A DNA stretch of 8,022 bases from Gammaproteobacteria bacterium. GTDB taxonomy: Bacteria > Pseudomonadota > Gammaproteobacteria > GCA-001735895. The notes below the pieces were generated by a model. That model saw only the letters and a list, made by a program, of their open reading frames with translations. It was not told where the DNA came from and did no database searches. The stretch is from contig QIJI01000149.1 in the NCBI GenBank assembly GCA_003231795.1, positions 1 to 8,022 of the forward strand, written 5' to 3'. Shown in pieces: positions 5,949-8,022 of this stretch. Positions within the stretch are counted from its first letter, which is position 1, and each line of letters begins with the position of its first letter. Made by a program: the position numbers and the translations under genes.

Positions 5949-6656
5949 CTATTCAGACAGCACCTGTTTGATGAGTGGTATCGTAACCCTGCGCCGCTGC
6001 GACAACGATGCCCCATCGAGGGTCTGCAAAATCGCCATTTGCGAGGCGAGATTACGAGAGTGATGCGTTAACAGGTAGGCGATTACATCATTCGACAATT
6101 CGATACCCAGCAAACGCGCGCGTTTGCCCAGAATTTCACCAACTTCCACCTCTCCACTATCCGGCATATGCAACATCAGCCCCCATTGCAGGCGCGAACG
6201 TAAATCGGGAAGACCGGTTTCGAGCATTTCAGGTTTTTGGGATAGCGAATAAACAAAGCGGAAATCACCATCGCGGCAACGATTGATAACCTGGTAAAAG
6301 CGGGACTCCCAGCCCGCCAGACCGGTAATCGCGTCCAAATTATCGATCGCCAGTACATCGCAATGCTCAAAACCTTCGAATTCCGAAGCATCGAATTCAG
6401 TCAACTGGGTCGCATCGTAAAAATGAAACCGAACGTTCCGGCTACGCGCATAATGAGCGCAGGCATTGAGCAAATGCGTCTTGCCGCTACCGCCGCCGCC
6501 CCAGAGGCCAATCTGAATTTCACCATCGCCGCGAACCAGCGCTCGCAGGCTATCGATAACAAGTTCGGTCTGACTACCGAAATAATTATCGAAACTGAAC
6601 TGACGATCGAGCTTTAAAGGAAGCGCGATCTGTTTAATTTCCCAGCCCTCGGTCAA
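5949..6656 (-). CDS. hda: Hda, DnaA regulatory inactivator
   Basis: Hda is a DnaA-like AAA+ protein that binds the DNA-loaded sliding clamp (DnaN) and makes DnaA hydrolyse its ATP, preventing re-initiation of replication. In these 235 residues the N-terminal clamp-binding motif is visible as QIALPLKL (9-16; consensus QLxLPL). Walker A is GGGGSGKT (53-60), Walker B is VLAIDNLD (101-108), and the arginine-finger segment is LPDLRSRLQWG (149-159). The C-terminal part ends in VTIPLIKQVL, much like E. coli Hda. By hand alignment the sensor-2 position appears to be alanine (within RNLASQM, 201-207), not arginine. The DNA-binding domain of DnaA is absent, as expected. No ATG is available; TTG at 6656 is the best start and overlaps the DUF2066 gene by 23 nt, so translation is probably coupled to it. 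An ATT just before the clamp motif, 7 nt after GAGGG, is an alternative. Confidence 0.92.
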   Translation of the reverse strand: MTEGWEIKQIALPLKLDRQFSFDNYFGSQTELVIDSLRALVRGDGEIQIGLWGGGGSGKTHLLNACAHYARSRNVRFHFYDATQLTEFDASEFEGFEHCDVLAIDNLDAITGLAGWESRFYQVINRCRDGDFRFVYSLSQKPEMLETGLPDLRSRLQWGLMLHMPDSGEVEVGEILGKRARLLGIELSNDVIAYLLTHHSRNLASQMAILQTLDGASLSQRRRVTIPLIKQVLSE

Positions 6657-7734
6657 TATAGCTGTAATTCATAATGATCTGATCGTCTCCCTGGGTACTT
6701 ACCTGCGGAAAATTTTCCTGTTCCAGAACTTCGCCAAATTCGATCAGACGTTGTAAGTCGGACGCCTCGTTGCGTAATTTCAGCCGATAGGTAACAACAT
6801 CCCTGTTAATCATCGCGACTCGCACCTTGTCGACTACATTTAAAGACTTGAGATATTTCTCGACCTCAATCAGGTTATTGATCCCATCCATCGACGAAAC
6901 ACTGAGCAATACGGACTGTTCAACACGGCGATGATCTTCCAGCGCATACTCCAACGCCAGAATTCGCGCCAGGTGCCGGATTACCTGATCAACAACTGCT
7001 TTTTTCGAGGACGCTTCAAAATTCCATTTGAAAATCTGATCCGCGAATCGAACCTCCCAGTCTCCCTGCCAACCCGTGCCACTGCGTCCGATAATCTGCC
7101 CCACCAGCAGCGCATCGGGCGAGTACCGACTGGCCAGCGTATCGATGCTATCGTATTCGCGCGATATGATATCGCTGATACTGACGAGCGCTATATCCTG
7201 CAGATCCATTAATGGGAAAAGCACCGGTACTGCATGCTGGACGGCGGCCTGATCCAGCGACTCAATCAGTTCCGGCGTAGTGTCGTCTGAGACCAGTTTG
7301 ATATTTTCGTTGACGTCATAGGATATCAACAGCAGGCTGCTCGGGCGCTCACGCCCCCAAACCGGGAAATTATTGTCGCGTAACAGGCTCTCGATCGACT
7401 GTTGATCAAAATCGATTTGCAGAAACAGTCTCCCGCCATCGAATTCTTCGTCATCAGGCAGACTTCGGTTGATATAGCGGAATTGTTTAACATAGCGGGC
7501 ACTGCGTTCGATCGGGCGCTTAAAGGCCGGACTGCGCAATGCGTCATCGGAACCGCTGGCCCTCACTATTACCCGTCGGAAAGCTTCACTGAACGATTCC
7601 AGTCGCAAACTGGTGGTTTGATCCGCAACCGGTAACTCGACCGTAAACAGATCTTCGACGACTACGGCCCCCAGCGGCAACGATGTGGTACTCGCCAAAA
7701 TAAACATCAAGACTAAAATTCGTTTCAACTTCAT
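6634..7734 (-). CDS. DUF2066 family exported protein
   Basis: This 366-residue protein of unknown function is assigned to DUF2066 from its overall sequence and its place between purM and hda. Residues 1-23 form a typical signal peptide (MKLKR, hydrophobic stretch, LPLGA cleavage region), so the mature protein is periplasmic or envelope-associated. Visible blocks include YVKQFRYINR (81-90), PSSLLLISYD (131-140), VPVLFPLMDLQD (169-180), DALLVGQI (207-214) and GWQGDWEVRF (221-230), followed by a C-terminal part with a possible repeated alpha/beta fold (about 275-360). The frame is open to 7794, but I chose the ATG at 7734: the signal peptide begins there and AGAGA precedes it by 4 nt; the ATG at 7761 would place ten extra residues before it. 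No enzyme motif is recognisable. Its 3' end overlaps hda by 23 nt. Confidence 0.85.
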   Translation of the reverse strand: MKLKRILVLMFILASTTSLPLGAVVVEDLFTVELPVADQTTSLRLESFSEAFRRVIVRASGSDDALRSPAFKRPIERSARYVKQFRYINRSLPDDEEFDGGRLFLQIDFDQQSIESLLRDNNFPVWGRERPSSLLLISYDVNENIKLVSDDTTPELIESLDQAAVQHAVPVLFPLMDLQDIALVSISDIISREYDSIDTLASRYSPDALLVGQIIGRSGTGWQGDWEVRFADQIFKWNFEASSKKAVVDQVIRHLARILALEYALEDHRRVEQSVLLSVSSMDGINNLIEVEKYLKSLNVVDKVRVAMINRDVVTYRLKLRNEASDLQRLIEFGEVLEQENFPQVSTQGDDQIIMNYSYIDRGLGN

Positions 7735-7814
7735 GGTTTCTCTACTGACTTCAACGGACATTTTCCAACAAGGCGTGTAAAATAACACACCCATATTATT
7801 TCCTGAACAACACC
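7735..7814. promoter_or_regulatory. Divergent promoter region of purM and the DUF2066-hda operon
   Basis: Eighty nucleotides separate two divergent start codons, so both promoters must lie here or overlap the coding ends. Plausible plus-strand -10 elements are TAAAAT (7778-7783) and TATTAT (7794-7799), neither with a good -35. The first lies within GTGTAAAATAACAC (7776-7789), whose ends GTGT/ACAC are inverted repeats. It does not resemble the E. coli PurR box. Exact promoter positions cannot be assigned. Confidence 0.4.
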
Positions 7815-8022
7815 ATGAATTCTGAAGGCACTTTAAGTTATCGAGATGCCGGGGTCGACATCGACGCCGGCAACGAACTGGTGCAGCGAATCAAGCCTGC
7901 GATCAAGTCAACTCGACGTGACGGAGTGCTTGGCAGCTTCGGCGGATTTGGCGGTTTGTTCGAGTTACCACTGGATCGCTATCGGAATCCGTTGCTTGTT
8001 TCCGGAACTGACGGGGTCGGCA
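7815..8022 (+). CDS. purM: PurM, phosphoribosylformylglycinamidine cyclo-ligase (5' part, cut by the window edge)
   Basis: PurM (AIR synthetase) closes the imidazole ring in purine synthesis: FGAM + ATP gives 5-aminoimidazole ribotide in the cytoplasm. The visible 69 codons match the family N-terminus closely: LSYRDAGVDIDAGN (7-20; almost identical to E. coli LSYKDAGVDIDAGN), LGSFGGFGGLFELP (39-52) with its glycine-rich stretch, and the conserved LLVSGTDGVG (60-69) at the cut. This is about one fifth of the roughly 350 residues expected. The ATG at 7815 is the only sensible start; the DAGVDIDAG motif follows at the normal distance. It diverges from the DUF2066-hda pair. In many gammaproteobacteria purN follows, which would be beyond the window. 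Confidence 0.96.
   Translation, partial: MNSEGTLSYRDAGVDIDAGNELVQRIKPAIKSTRRDGVLGSFGGFGGLFELPLDRYRNPLLVSGTDGVG

Noticed and set aside
7776..7789. GTGTAAAATAACAC as a PurR-type operator in front of purM
   Set aside because: It lacks the ACGCAAACGTTTGCGT-like core of PurR boxes; the symmetry is only four bases per arm.
7735..7794. Longer N-termini for the DUF2066 protein (ATG at 7794 or 7761)
   Set aside because: They would put 20 or 9-11 residues in front of an obvious signal peptide and run into the purM upstream region. The ATG at 7734 has a better ribosome binding site.

Overview
The window reads as chromosomal DNA of a gammaproteobacterium of moderate GC content. The evidence is the gene families (Hda, WrbA, DUF2066, DUF2069, PurM, a GspE/PilB-type ATPase, lipoproteins with lipoboxes) and the gene order purM - DUF2066 - hda - DUF2069 - wrbA, which I recall as similar to pseudomonads and relatives. 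I cannot name genus or species.

Layout. Positions 1-1834 (minus strand) hold a GspE/PulE-family secretion or pilus ATPase followed, 5 nt downstream, by the first 21 codons of a probable lipoprotein cut by the window edge. Positions 1835-2375 have no intact gene but hold the wreck of a REP-associated (IS200-like, Y1) transposase on the minus strand, surrounded by short ACTACC/GGTAGT repeats that look like degenerate REP elements. Positions 2376-3626 (plus) encode an unrecognised membrane protein with four predicted membrane helices and C-terminal ankyrin repeats. It sits alone between the transposase remnant and a featureless spacer, and looks like accessory DNA. A strong terminator hairpin (about 3848-3879) follows, serving the minus-strand LysM lipoprotein gene (3897-4571).

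After a 384-nt spacer come wrbA (4956-5552, TTG start) and a small DUF2069 membrane protein gene (5560-5898), a tight two-gene plus-strand operon. It converges on hda (5949-6656, minus, apparent TTG start), which overlaps the 3' end of a secreted DUF2066 protein gene (6634-7734, minus). purM (from 7815, plus) diverges from that pair across an 80-nt spacer and runs off the right edge.

How the genes work together. DUF2066 and hda are arranged for translational coupling, which puts an exported protein of unknown role in one transcript with a regulator of DnaA. wrbA and DUF2069 are probably co-transcribed. The ATPase and the downstream lipoprotein probably share a transcript and may serve a type II secretion or type IV pilus-like machine encoded elsewhere. 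The region of most interest is 1960-3850, where the repeats, transposase debris and orphan ankyrin membrane protein suggest past mobile-element activity. I found no CRISPR array, tRNA, rRNA or intact insertion sequence, and no clear evidence of a new multi-gene system.
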